Shown piece after piece: positions 22,967-28,762 of a DNA stretch of 33,468 nt. The translations under genes were made by a program, and so were the position numbers. The stretch's first letter is position 1; every line of letters starts with the position of its first letter. The notes beneath the pieces are model-generated. The model was not told the DNA's origin, did no database searches, and saw only the letters and a program-made list of their open reading frames with translations. Source of the DNA: a virus; the IMG/VR virus record IMGVR_UViG_3300025889_000493, positions 1 through 33,468 of that record; one strand, 5' to 3'.

Positions 22967-23055
22967 AAATCAAATTCCTTTAGACGCTGGGTTCGTAAAC
23001 TCACTACGCTTAGATTAAAGGCGGTTTGATTTGACAAGCACGCTCGACTTGTTTT
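22967..23055 (+). ncRNA. structured RNA candidate with nested stems
   Basis: AAATCAAA / TTTGATTT (22967-22974 with 23025-23032) encloses CCTTTA / TAAAGG (22977-22982 with 23016-23021), which encloses TGGGTT-CGTA-AACTCA (22988-23003). This is followed directly by ACAAG...CTTGT-TTTA (23034-23055), which could terminate it. The loop 10-mer GTTCGTAAAC also occurs in the leader of the capsid operon on the other strand. It is not a tRNA: there is no D-arm or anticodon arm, and the T-loop-like sequence lacks the conserved A. Confidence 0.45.
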
Positions 23056-23058
23056 ATG

Positions 23059-23088
23059 TAACTCTTTAAGTTTTTTATTAGAGAGTTA
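23059..23088 (+). promoter_or_regulatory. leader hairpin before the first rightward gene
   Basis: TAACTCTTTAA and TTATTAGAGAGTTA pair over 11 bp (one G-U) around a T-rich loop. It lies about 35 bases before the ATG at 23122, between the structured RNA and an AGAAAGGA ribosome site. Attenuator, processing site or stabiliser are possible. Confidence 0.4.
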
Positions 23089-23121
23089 TATTAAGTTAAG
23101 CTATATATAGAAAGGAAAATT

Positions 23122-23541
23122 ATGGCTAATTCAAATTGGGTTAAACAACCTAAGTTCTATCTAGGACAAGCATTTGCTAATACACCATTTTTCGGTGTTA
23201 AGTTACTAGACAAGAACGATAAATTCACATACCACATTGGTACAAGAACAAAAGCTGGACTTCCAGATATGAATACTGTTCAACAATTACCAAGTGGTAG
23301 TTATCCAGCCCTTATGCAATTTATGGACATATTGACTAATTGTCCTCAAATTCTTAAAAAAGGAGAATATAAAATCAATGCTAAAGGACAACTTCCAAAA
23401 GCATTATTAGACGCATTAGGTACAGATAAAATATCTAAAGCAACTAATAACAAAGTTGGAACTTTAGCCCAACAAAAAGAAATCCAAAAAGGTTGGAACG
23501 AAAACAAAACTAAAGCTAAATCTACATATCGTAGAAAGTAA
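23122..23541 (+). CDS. early protein of unknown function
   Basis: 139 residues, with a strong AGAAAGGA site seven bases upstream. The N-terminal 70 residues look like a compact alpha/beta domain (KQPKFYLGQAFANTPFFGVK, HIGTRTKAGLPDMNTV, LPSGSYPALMQFMDIL). The C-terminus is a Lys/Thr/Gln-rich basic tail ending TKAKSTYRRK. It is the first gene of the rightward block and is followed at once by two perfect hairpins. That suggests abundant early expression under its own control. Family not recognised; nucleic-acid binding is plausible from the basic tail. Confidence 0.7.
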   Translation: MANSNWVKQPKFYLGQAFANTPFFGVKLLDKNDKFTYHIGTRTKAGLPDMNTVQQLPSGSYPALMQFMDILTNCPQILKKGEYKINAKGQLPKALLDALGTDKISKATNNKVGTLAQQKEIQKGWNENKTKAKSTYRRK

Positions 23542-23550
23542 AAAAATTCG

Positions 23551-23592
23551 GCGTGTCGCTTAGGCGACACGCTGTTTTGCAAGGCAAAACAG
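23551..23592 (+). terminator. two back-to-back perfect hairpins (terminator/processing site)
   Basis: GCGTGTCGC-TTAG-GCGACACGC (23551-23572) is followed without a gap by CTGTTTTGC-AAG-GCAAAACAG (23572-23592), each a 9-bp perfect stem sharing one C. The second begins with a TTTT run that can act as the first hairpin's T-tail. The pair separates the first early gene from the next gene's AGAAAGG site. A leaky terminator that becomes an RNA-processing or stability element fits best. Confidence 0.6.
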
Positions 23593-23606
23593 AAAGGTTA
23601 AATATT

Positions 23607-23867
23607 ATGATGACTATCACTTTTAATGTAATAAAAGAAACAGGAACAGACTTGTTCTCTTATATACAACACCAAAATGATTACTCAATTACAGGAACTC
23701 TTAAAGAGATTAATGATAAAGTTATATCTCTTTCTAAAGATAATGTTTACTTAGAGCCATCATATCTACATTGGAAAGGTTTCTCAGTAAATCTAAATAC
23801 TAGAGATAACGACATAGCAGAAACCATACAGTTAATTGATAGATTACCAGACTTAACACAAGTCTAA
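23607..23867 (+). CDS. small early protein of unknown function
   Basis: 86 residues from the ATG at 23607 (an ATG follows at 23610), with AGAAAGG upstream. A longer in-frame GTG start lies inside the twin hairpins and is rejected. Contains TITFNVIKETGTDLFSYIQ, ITGTLKEINDKVISLSKDN and a C-terminal DIAETIQLIDRLPDL helix. Small alpha/beta protein, no Cys, no membrane segment. Not recognised. Confidence 0.65.
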   Translation: MMTITFNVIKETGTDLFSYIQHQNDYSITGTLKEINDKVISLSKDNVYLEPSYLHWKGFSVNLNTRDNDIAETIQLIDRLPDLTQV

Positions 23868-23930
23868 ATAATTCGTAGTTAGGTAGGTGTTCCCCTTGCA
23901 TCTACCTTTCTACATAAAAAAATTTGTCGC

Positions 23931-23956
23931 CCCAAAAGCCCCGACACCCCACCCCA
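23931..23956 (-). other. G-quadruplex motif
   Basis: On the minus strand, four runs of four G are separated by loops of 1, 4 and 5 bases (plus-strand C runs at 23931-23934, 23940-23943, 23948-23951, 23953-23956). This meets the strict G4 pattern and is very unusual in such an A+T-rich genome. Further CCC runs continue to 23989. Confidence 0.6.
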
Positions 23957-24202
23957 TATAATCCCACCCACCAACCCCAACAACGCCCATATAAACAAAC
24001 ATACTAGATAAAGGAACGATGGTCTGATACCCAAAGATATTCTATGTACACCAGAGTGACCCACACATTAATAACATAAAGAAAAAATAATATAAAAGTC
24101 TATAAGCATAAGTAAAGCAAAAAAAATTTAACATAATATATGCATAGATATGCATTCAAAGATATACGAAATTGTCAAGTCATTCTATATAAATAAGAAA
24201 AT

Positions 24203-24256
24203 TCGCAAAAAATTTTCGCAGTCGCAAAATAATTTTGTCGCCAAAATTTTGTCGGC
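24203..24256. repeat. three tandem AAAATTTT repeats flanked by CGC/GTCGC
   Basis: Copies at 24203-24219, 24221-24241 and 24239-24256 share an A-run/T-run core bordered by CGC or GTCGC, with the last two overlapping in a shared CGC. Each is near-palindromic. They lie just upstream of a TATGCAT palindrome and the gene at 24294. Iteron or operator array. Confidence 0.5.
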
Positions 24257-24276
24257 TATATGCATTATTGCATATA
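24257..24276. promoter_or_regulatory. TATATGCA palindrome (operator candidate)
   Basis: TATATGCA-TTAT-TGCATATA, 8-bp perfect arms, ending about 18 bases before the ATG at 24294. Two further TATGCAT words lie at 24139-24155. The same word makes up the 21-bp repeats in front of the HTH gene at 30731. Confidence 0.5.
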
Positions 24277-24293
24277 TATTAGAAAGGAAAGTT

Positions 24294-24836
24294 ATGTCAA
24301 AACAATATAGAAAGCCTAGTGTTCCTCGCACTAAGAGAACACTTGTCGGTTATGATAAGCTCAATGATGTGCCTTTAGTAATCGACACCAACATACCAGA
24401 TTTGTCTGGTACTAGAGAGCCACAACAGAATATACCAGATGGAGATAAGTACCTATGGACTTGTCGCTTTTGTCAAGCTACTACAAAGGTAGGTCGTAAA
24501 GTATGTTCCCTATGTAATAGAGATGCTGATACTGTAATCAAGATTGCAGATAAAGTAGATGAATACACAGAGCATAAAGAAAACTGCGATTGTTGTACCT
24601 GTGATGTATTAGAGATTACTGATGATGAGATTACATTAACCTACGATTGTAACTGTATCTGTATATACGAACCACAGAATATAGAAAGCGTTAGAGATGG
24701 ACAATGGAAACCAAGTAATCGATATGACACTTATGTAATAGAAGTTAATGAGCCTAAGTGTATAGAGTGTTTCATTATTCTACCTATAGAGTTTGTTACA
24801 AATGGTTTAAGAAAGTGTGAGAGCTGTAGAAAATAA
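24294..24836 (+). CDS. multi-zinc-finger early protein
   Basis: 180 residues from the ATG at 24294, preceded by AGAAAGGA. Seventeen or so Cys form several metal-site-like clusters. A zinc ribbon TCRFC...VCSLC (Cys 57, 60, 71, 74) is followed by a dense cluster CDCCTC...CNCIC (98-123). A second ribbon, KCIECF...KCESC, comes last (156, 159, 175, 178). The basic N-terminus has RKPSVPRTKR. Such proteins may bind nucleic acid or host transcription machinery, but there is no specific family match. It lies between the origin-like region and the long-stem RNA array. Confidence 0.7.
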   Translation: MSKQYRKPSVPRTKRTLVGYDKLNDVPLVIDTNIPDLSGTREPQQNIPDGDKYLWTCRFCQATTKVGRKVCSLCNRDADTVIKIADKVDEYTEHKENCDCCTCDVLEITDDEITLTYDCNCICIYEPQNIESVRDGQWKPSNRYDTYVIEVNEPKCIECFIILPIEFVTNGLRKCESCRK

Positions 24837-24839
24837 TTT

Positions 24840-24910
24840 TATTAGGTAGCATATGGGTTTTAATACAGGCAGTCATAAGCCTCCTTTCGTTCCCTGTATG
24901 CTACTTAATA
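24840..24910 (+). ncRNA. long-stem RNA a (14-bp closing stem)
   Basis: Begins four bases after a stop codon. TATTAGGTAGCATA (24840-24853) pairs with TATGCTACTTAATA (24897-24910): 14 bp with one G-U. Inside, ACAGG...CCTGT or AGGC...GCCT can form. It shares four bases with the next hairpin. Not a tRNA: no D-arm and too short between the arms. Confidence 0.55.
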
Positions 24911-24970
24911 CCTACACATATATGCCGTGTTCTAAAGTATAAGTTCATTGTTATCGGTAGTGTAGGTATT
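24907..24970 (+). ncRNA. long-stem RNA b (11-bp perfect closing stem)
   Basis: AATACCTACAC (24907-24917) pairs perfectly with GTGTAGGTATT (24960-24970). The 42-nt interior shows no strong internal helix by eye. The left arm overlaps the right arm of the previous hairpin by AATA, so the two could compete or coaxially stack. Confidence 0.5.
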
Positions 24971-24975
24971 TAATA

Positions 24976-25034
24976 AAGCTATCTATAAGCAACTGTTCAA
25001 AGTAAATCCCTTGAGGTTGCGAGATAGGTAGCTT
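24976..25034 (+). ncRNA. long-stem RNA c
   Basis: AAGCTATCTAT (24976-24986) pairs with ATAGGTAGCTT (25024-25034), 11 bp with one G-U. Inside, GCAAC (24989-24993) pairs with GTTGC (25016-25020), then TCAA/TTGA. Its right arm is the same sequence that forms the base of the next hairpin's left arm, so hairpins c and d cannot both form fully. Confidence 0.5.
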
Positions 25035-25152
25035 GTAACACATAGGAACGCATAAGGTTGGAAACTCTATGCATAGGACTAGAGATATGAAATACCATAT
25101 AAACAATGTAATTCCAGTTTGGTACGCTAACTATGTGTTACAAGCTATCTAT
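25024..25152 (+). ncRNA. long-stem RNA d (22-bp closing stem)
   Basis: ATAGGTAGCTTGTAACACAT plus AG (25024-25045) pairs with 25131-25152 over 22 bp. The inner 17 (25029-25045 with 25131-25147) are perfect. The interior contains GCATA...TATGC (25050-25072 region) and ATATG-AAATAC-CATAT. It is closely related to RNA e, with almost identical arms but a different interior. Confidence 0.6.
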
Positions 25153-25160
25153 TAGTAAGA

Positions 25161-25190
25161 GTGTATATTGTTTGTACCCTGTTGATACAC
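25161..25190 (+). other. short hairpin between RNAs d and e
   Basis: GTGTAT (25161-25166) pairs with ATACAC (25185-25190), 6 bp perfect around an 18-nt loop. It fills the only gap between the two related long-stem elements. Confidence 0.4.
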
Positions 25191-25199
25191 GACTGAAAG

Positions 25200-25302
25200 T
25201 AGGTAGCTTGTAGCACATAGGACATAAAGATATAGTAATATATCACCCGAGCAAGGTCGGCAGGGTAACCAAGACCATTGACTGTGTGTTACAAGCTATC
25301 TA
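25200..25302 (+). ncRNA. long-stem RNA e (21-bp closing stem)
   Basis: 25200-25220 (TAGGTAGCTTGTAGCACATA plus G) pairs with 25282-25302 over 21 bp including three G-U. The interior has GATATA-GTAA-TATATC (25229-25244; GNRA loop) and an ACCC...GGGT hairpin (25245-25265). Compared with RNA d, an A-to-G change in the left arm keeps pairing as G-U, which supports the stem. The right arm ends just before the AGAAAGGA site of the next gene, so folding could affect that gene's translation. Confidence 0.6.
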
Positions 25303-25317
25303 TATAGAAAGGAATAT

Positions 25318-25482
25318 ATGATGGATATGTTATGTGATATGTGCCGTAAAGGTAATTATATCCGTTTATTGATAGAAGCTAATGTTAAATCCTCTGTATA
25401 TCACAGAGTGATGTGTTCATTTTGCAAATATCAAACAGTAAAGAGAAGCAATATAAAGAGAGATGAAAGGAGATTACTCTAA
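25318..25482 (+). CDS. 54-residue zinc-ribbon protein
   Basis: Starts ATGATG at 25318 with AGAAAGGA upstream and ends TAATG into the next gene. Contains LCDMC (Cys 6, 9) and MCSFC (Cys 33, 36) with a basic C-terminus (KRSNIKRDERRLL): a simple four-Cys zinc ribbon. First gene of the operon that runs to about 30.5 kb, placed directly after the long-stem RNA array. Function unknown. Confidence 0.65.
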   Translation: MMDMLCDMCRKGNYIRLLIEANVKSSVYHRVMCSFCKYQTVKRSNIKRDERRLL

Positions 25483-26030
25483 TGGGTAAATCGTTTGGTA
25501 AAAGTCCTGAAGAAAGACAGGAATATTTAAAAGAACTACAAGATATGGGTCTGCAAGATATGAGATATTATTTTCCAAATCCTATGCAAACATACTTTGG
25601 TTTTGGTGCTACAACAGTAGACAATGAAAAAGAAACTGTAGAAACTAACAAAGTTTATATTGAAGCTATGAATCCAGTTATAGCGATAGCTACTTTCTGG
25701 GAAAGTTTCTGGCAACAAGCTTTGGTAAATGTAATAGAAACTTACTGTAGCACTATAGAACAAGCATTACAAGAGAAATACTCTGGTAATGATATACCAA
25801 TGGAAGATATAGTTAATTTATTAAATTTATTAAAAGATGAAGATACTTATAAAAAAGCTATTCAAACTGTGTATAGTAGTGTTCCTGACATTATGTCAAT
25901 AGGCAGTCCTTATATAGTAAATAATGCTGTAGTCAAATCAGAAAAAGAAATGAGTGCAGAGTTTAAACAAACTGTTGATGACTTATTAGCAGATGTATTT
26001 AAAGATGTACCAAATAATGAGGAGGAATAA
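25482..26030 (+). CDS. early protein of unknown function
   Basis: 182 residues, TAATG-coupled on both sides. N-terminal charged helix (KSPEERQEYLKELQDMGL), an aromatic Pro/Tyr/Phe patch (YYFPNPMQTYFGFG), then a helical bundle (MNPVIAIATFWESFWQQALVNV...). The C-terminus is very acidic. The hydrophobic helix (about residues 64-83) is amphipathic rather than clearly transmembrane. Not recognised. Confidence 0.65.
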   Translation: MGKSFGKSPEERQEYLKELQDMGLQDMRYYFPNPMQTYFGFGATTVDNEKETVETNKVYIEAMNPVIAIATFWESFWQQALVNVIETYCSTIEQALQEKYSGNDIPMEDIVNLLNLLKDEDTYKKAIQTVYSSVPDIMSIGSPYIVNNAVVKSEKEMSAEFKQTVDDLLADVFKDVPNNEEE

Positions 26031-26152
26031 TGCCGACATATAAAATACTTGTAAGGTTTGATGCAGAAGATTGGGATGACGCTGTTAGCGTTGTAGAAAA
26101 TATGTATATAAAAGATTGGATATCAGAAATGGAAGAAGAAAATGGCTGTTAA
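26030..26152 (+). CDS. 40-residue acidic protein
   Basis: Starts at an ATG overlapping the previous stop, with GGAGGA seven bases upstream, and overlaps the next gene by 11 bases. The sequence reads like the first beta-alpha of a small fold: PTYKILVRFDAEDWDDAVSV, then VENMYIKDW and an acidic end. Good ribosome site and coupling support it. Function unknown. Confidence 0.6.
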   Translation: MPTYKILVRFDAEDWDDAVSVVENMYIKDWISEMEEENGC

Positions 26153-26384
26153 AACCATAGAAGAAATAGGTTCTTTAGATGGGTATGTACATTGTAAAAC
26201 TTGTTTAGAAGAAACTTATGATAAACCATATACACAAATCATAGAGGTTGGTGTAAAGACTGATACTGATAATGATAAACAATATGTGTATGTGAATTGT
26301 AAAAAGCACAGGCTCAATATAACTAGGTTTGAAATAGTACCTGTTGATTGTAGTTGTGATAGTTGTGAAAATAAAGGAGAGTAA
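26142..26384 (+). CDS. small Cys-rich protein
   Basis: 80 residues. HCKTC (Cys 18, 21) and NCKKH (Cys 53, His 56) make a CCCH-type ribbon around a beta-hairpin; the tail adds DCSCDSC (70, 72, 75). The start overlaps the previous gene by 11 bases; the stop overlaps the next ATG (TAATG). Unknown role, likely metal binding. Confidence 0.65.
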   Translation: MAVKTIEEIGSLDGYVHCKTCLEETYDKPYTQIIEVGVKTDTDNDKQYVYVNCKKHRLNITRFEIVPVDCSCDSCENKGE

Positions 26385-26659
26385 TGAGTGAACAACTAAT
26401 TAAATTAGAAAACCAAATAAAAAATATAAATAAAAAACTAAGTCTAATGGCTAGTGTTCAAATGTTATTAGTTGCACATATAGGAGATAATGATAAAGAG
26501 TTTCAAAATTCATTTGTTGCTACTTGTTTAGCTAAAGATGATATAAGAAATTCTTTTACAGATTTTATATTTGAAACTGGTAGTGATTTACAAAAGTCTA
26601 TGATACAAGAACTTAATTTAAAGATTGAAGATATTAAAGGAAAGAAAGATAATGAGTGA
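26384..26659 (+). CDS. small helical (coiled-coil) protein
   Basis: 91 residues. The N-terminal segment EQLIKLENQIKNINKKLSLM has a clear heptad pattern; the rest is helical (DFIFETGSDLQKSMIQELNL). No Cys motif. Possibly an oligomeric adaptor. Overlaps the next gene's start by eight bases. Not recognised. Confidence 0.6.
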   Translation: MSEQLIKLENQIKNINKKLSLMASVQMLLVAHIGDNDKEFQNSFVATCLAKDDIRNSFTDFIFETGSDLQKSMIQELNLKIEDIKGKKDNE

Positions 26660-26867
26660 AGTTTACGAAATAGAAAATCCAACTAATGACAATGTAAATT
26701 ACTTAACTGTAGATTTTGCATTTAGAAATTCTGTTAAGAAACATACTGCTATTGAACAAATAAATAAGTTAGTTTCGTTAGCTGATAATAACCCTGATAT
26801 ATCATTTATCAGTCATAAACCTACTTACTGGGAAAAAAGCAAGTGGGCTGTAAAGGAGGACGAATAA
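26652..26867 (+). CDS. small protein of unknown function
   Basis: 71 residues from the ATG at 26652, with AAGGAAAG upstream; an earlier ATG at 26625 lies inside the upstream gene and lacks a site. Contains VNYLTVDFAFRNSVKKHTAIEQ and a helix followed by a Trp-rich end (TYWEKSKWAVKEDE). Small alpha/beta character. Stop and next start overlap. Not recognised. Confidence 0.6.
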   Translation: MSEVYEIENPTNDNVNYLTVDFAFRNSVKKHTAIEQINKLVSLADNNPDISFISHKPTYWEKSKWAVKEDE

Positions 26868-27211
26868 TGTATGGCGTAGTGAATACCATAGTAGAACTAC
26901 CTATATTACATAGGGCTAATGATAGGCTAAAAAGAGAAGAATACTACAAAGAAAATGGTAGAAGTGATGTGTTCTTTGACACCTTAATTGATACAGGTAT
27001 TGGAGATGATGAGTGGATTTGTGATTTCTGTAACCAACAGATACCCGTTACAAATGAATTTGATAGTAAACAGATACCAGTCTTTATTCACGGAAGCTAT
27101 GCCTTATGTGATAGCTGTAAAAAAGAATACGAAGGTAAGTACCCAGAGGAATTTGTGGTCGTTCAAACTTGCCCTTGCTGTAAAGCAAGTAAAAAATTAG
27201 AGGAGGAATAA
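26867..27211 (+). CDS. zinc-ribbon protein
   Basis: 114 residues from the ATG at 26867, with AAGGAGGA eight bases upstream; a GTG-initiated extension inside the upstream gene is unlikely. The N-terminal 45 residues are helical and charged. WICDFC (Cys 52, 55) and LCDSC (81, 84) form a zinc ribbon, and TCPCC (102, 104, 105) adds a second site near the end. Resembles small phage proteins that bind nucleic acid or host polymerase, without a specific match. Confidence 0.65.
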   Translation: MYGVVNTIVELPILHRANDRLKREEYYKENGRSDVFFDTLIDTGIGDDEWICDFCNQQIPVTNEFDSKQIPVFIHGSYALCDSCKKEYEGKYPEEFVVVQTCPCCKASKKLEEE

Positions 27212-27514
27212 ATGAGTAATAATGAAAACTTACTTCCAAGAAAAGTAGATAATATTGAAGCTATGTTCAATAGAAGTAGTTACTTTACAGAAGGAACATT
27301 ATCATTATTAAAAACTAATCTTAATGATTGGTTTATCTTAGCTGAATATAAAGGAGATGAATACTTAAGTAAAGCTAATATCTATGATGCTTCATCTCGT
27401 TATTGGAAAGTTAAATTAAAGCGTACTCAAAATTTAGATATTGAATATAGAGTACAAAGAAGTAAAAGAAAACGACAAGCTATATTAGCAGCTCGTGTTA
27501 TAGAAAAGGAGTAA
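27212..27514 (+). CDS. small basic protein of unknown function
   Basis: 100 residues with a GGAGGAATAA site. A central beta-rich portion (DWFILAEYKGDEYLSKANIY, YWKVKLKRTQ) is followed by a strongly basic helix (RVQRSKRKRQAILAARVIEK). The combination suggests RNA or DNA binding, but I recognise no family. Confidence 0.6.
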   Translation: MSNNENLLPRKVDNIEAMFNRSSYFTEGTLSLLKTNLNDWFILAEYKGDEYLSKANIYDASSRYWKVKLKRTQNLDIEYRVQRSKRKRQAILAARVIEKE

Positions 27515-27516
27515 TA

Positions 27517-28062
27517 ATGGTTAGTGGAATTGAAGGCTACCCTAAAGATGTAGAAGAAGCTACTGCTAGGTTAAAGAACTGTGCTATCACTATTCCAATA
27601 CTAGCTTATTTAAATAAGCTATCTATTGAAAATGGTTACAACAGACAGATAAGAGAAGGGTTCTTAGATGAAACCATTGATGATAGTGATAAATATGATG
27701 ACCACGATGATAGAGCAGACGCTAGATTTCCTGCGATTGTAATGTTGGCTATGCCTCATTATCACAAGAATGGAATACCTAGTGAATTGCATTATCGTTT
27801 AATGCTAGAAGTAATTGTTAAGAGTAAGTCTGGTAAAGACATAGGTAAAAAATACGCAACAGTATTTGTTGATATACCTGCTGAAGCATTTGGTATATTA
27901 CCTAATATACCAAACATTACTTGGTTAAATCCATCTGCTAGTACAGATGATATGAACCAATTCTTAACAGAGTGGAACGAAGTTGATGAGGAAACTCTTA
28001 ATGAAAACTTCATCAAAGATATAGAAAATATGTTGGGCAATAGTTCAACAGAGGAGGAATAA
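27517..28062 (+). CDS. acidic protein upstream of the MoxR-type ATPase
   Basis: 181 residues, with AAGGAG upstream. Alpha/beta with an Asp-rich loop DETIDDSDKYDDHDDRADAR around residues 51-70 and a patch FVDIPAEAFGILPNIPN. The C-terminus is acidic. It directly precedes the ATPase/VWA pair and may be their substrate or adaptor, by position only. Bases 27616-27627 match the right arm of long-stem RNA d for 12 nt. Confidence 0.6.
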   Translation: MVSGIEGYPKDVEEATARLKNCAITIPILAYLNKLSIENGYNRQIREGFLDETIDDSDKYDDHDDRADARFPAIVMLAMPHYHKNGIPSELHYRLMLEVIVKSKSGKDIGKKYATVFVDIPAEAFGILPNIPNITWLNPSASTDDMNQFLTEWNEVDEETLNENFIKDIENMLGNSSTEEE

Positions 28063-28066
28063 ACTA

Positions 28067-28762
28067 ATGAAAGAGAGTATATGCTGGGATTTGTTTAACG
28101 CAGTTATCGGTGCTACACCAAGAGTTTTGCTCTATGGTGTTCCGGGTACAGGTAAAACATATCAAGCTAACACAACTAATTTAGAGGGCAGAGAAAGTTA
28201 CAATATCACATTGACACAAGACAGTAGTGCTAGTGAATTGTTAGGACATTATGTTCTTAATGAAACTGGTGGTATGGATTGGTTAGATGGTGTAGGTATT
28301 CAAGCTTGGAAAAGTGGTGCAAGACTTGTGATAAACGAGATTGACCACGCAGGTGTTGATGTAATGTCGTTCTTACACGCTTTACTAGATGACCCTGATT
28401 TTGCAAAATTTACTTTGCCTAACAAGAATAAAGAAACAGTAAGACCACAACCTAGCTTCCAAGTAATAGCTACTATGAACGGAGTACCAGAGGACTTACC
28501 AGAAGCTTTACAAGATAGATTTCCTGTAAAGATAAACATTGATACTGTACATCCTACTGCAATAGAAAGTTTGCCAGAAAAACTTCGTGCTGTATATGGT
28601 GATTACAACAATGGCGAGTTTTCTATTCGTAAGTGGATTGCTCTAGGTGAATTACTTGACCAAGATGTACCATTAGATACTGCATTGGAAGTTATCTTAC
28701 CTACAGAGAAAGAGAATATAATTGACGCTTTAGTTGTAGCTGATGCTACTGATAAAGAATAA
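28067..28762 (+). CDS. MoxR/CobS-type AAA+ ATPase
   Basis: 231 residues: Walker A GVPGTGKT (24-31), Walker B LVINEID (87-93), sensor-1 Asn in IATMNG (138), and an arginine-finger region ALQDRF (148-152). The short C-terminal lid is typical of MoxR/CobS. Such ATPases form hexamers and work with a VWA-domain partner to remodel or insert metal into target complexes. The partner is encoded next, with a one-base overlap. The phage annotation 'CobS' does not imply cobalamin synthesis here; no other cobalamin gene is present. A chaperone role during takeover is inferred. Confidence 0.85.
   Translation: MKESICWDLFNAVIGATPRVLLYGVPGTGKTYQANTTNLEGRESYNITLTQDSSASELLGHYVLNETGGMDWLDGVGIQAWKSGARLVINEIDHAGVDVMSFLHALLDDPDFAKFTLPNKNKETVRPQPSFQVIATMNGVPEDLPEALQDRFPVKINIDTVHPTAIESLPEKLRAVYGDYNNGEFSIRKWIALGELLDQDVPLDTALEVILPTEKENIIDALVVADATDKE

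Larger units (their letters stand above)
23868..24293. other. non-coding region: C-rich tract, A/T repeats and TATGCAT palindromes (possible origin)
   Basis: About 425 bases without a supported gene; an in-frame upstream extension of the next ORF starts at 24150 but lacks a ribosome site and passes through repeats. Contents in order: a modest hairpin AGGTAG/CTACCT (23882-23908); a strongly C-rich, G-poor tract (23931-23989) with a G-quadruplex motif on the minus strand; an A-rich stretch; TATGCAT twice (24139-24155); three GTCGC/AAAATTTT repeats (24203-24256); and the palindrome TATATGCA-TTAT-TGCATATA (24257-24276). This mix of iteron-like, A/T-rich and G4-capable sequence is what a replication origin or multi-operator control region could look like. 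Confidence 0.5.

Noticed and set aside
22986-23004. tRNA-like T-arm (GGGTTCGTAAACTC)
   Set aside because: The loop lacks the conserved A, and no acceptor, D or anticodon arms can be placed around it.
23553-23606. GTG-initiated extension of the gene at 23607
   Set aside because: It would begin inside the twin hairpins without a ribosome site; the ATG at 23607 is preceded by AGAAAGG.
24150-24293. Upstream extension of the zinc-finger gene to 24150
   Set aside because: It lacks a ribosome site, runs through the A/T repeats and palindrome, and has a residue composition unlike the rest; the ATG at 24294 has a good AGAAAGGA site.
24840-24910. Possible tRNA in the first long-stem element
   Set aside because: The arms enclose too few bases, no D-arm is present, and the closing stem is twice as long as an acceptor stem.
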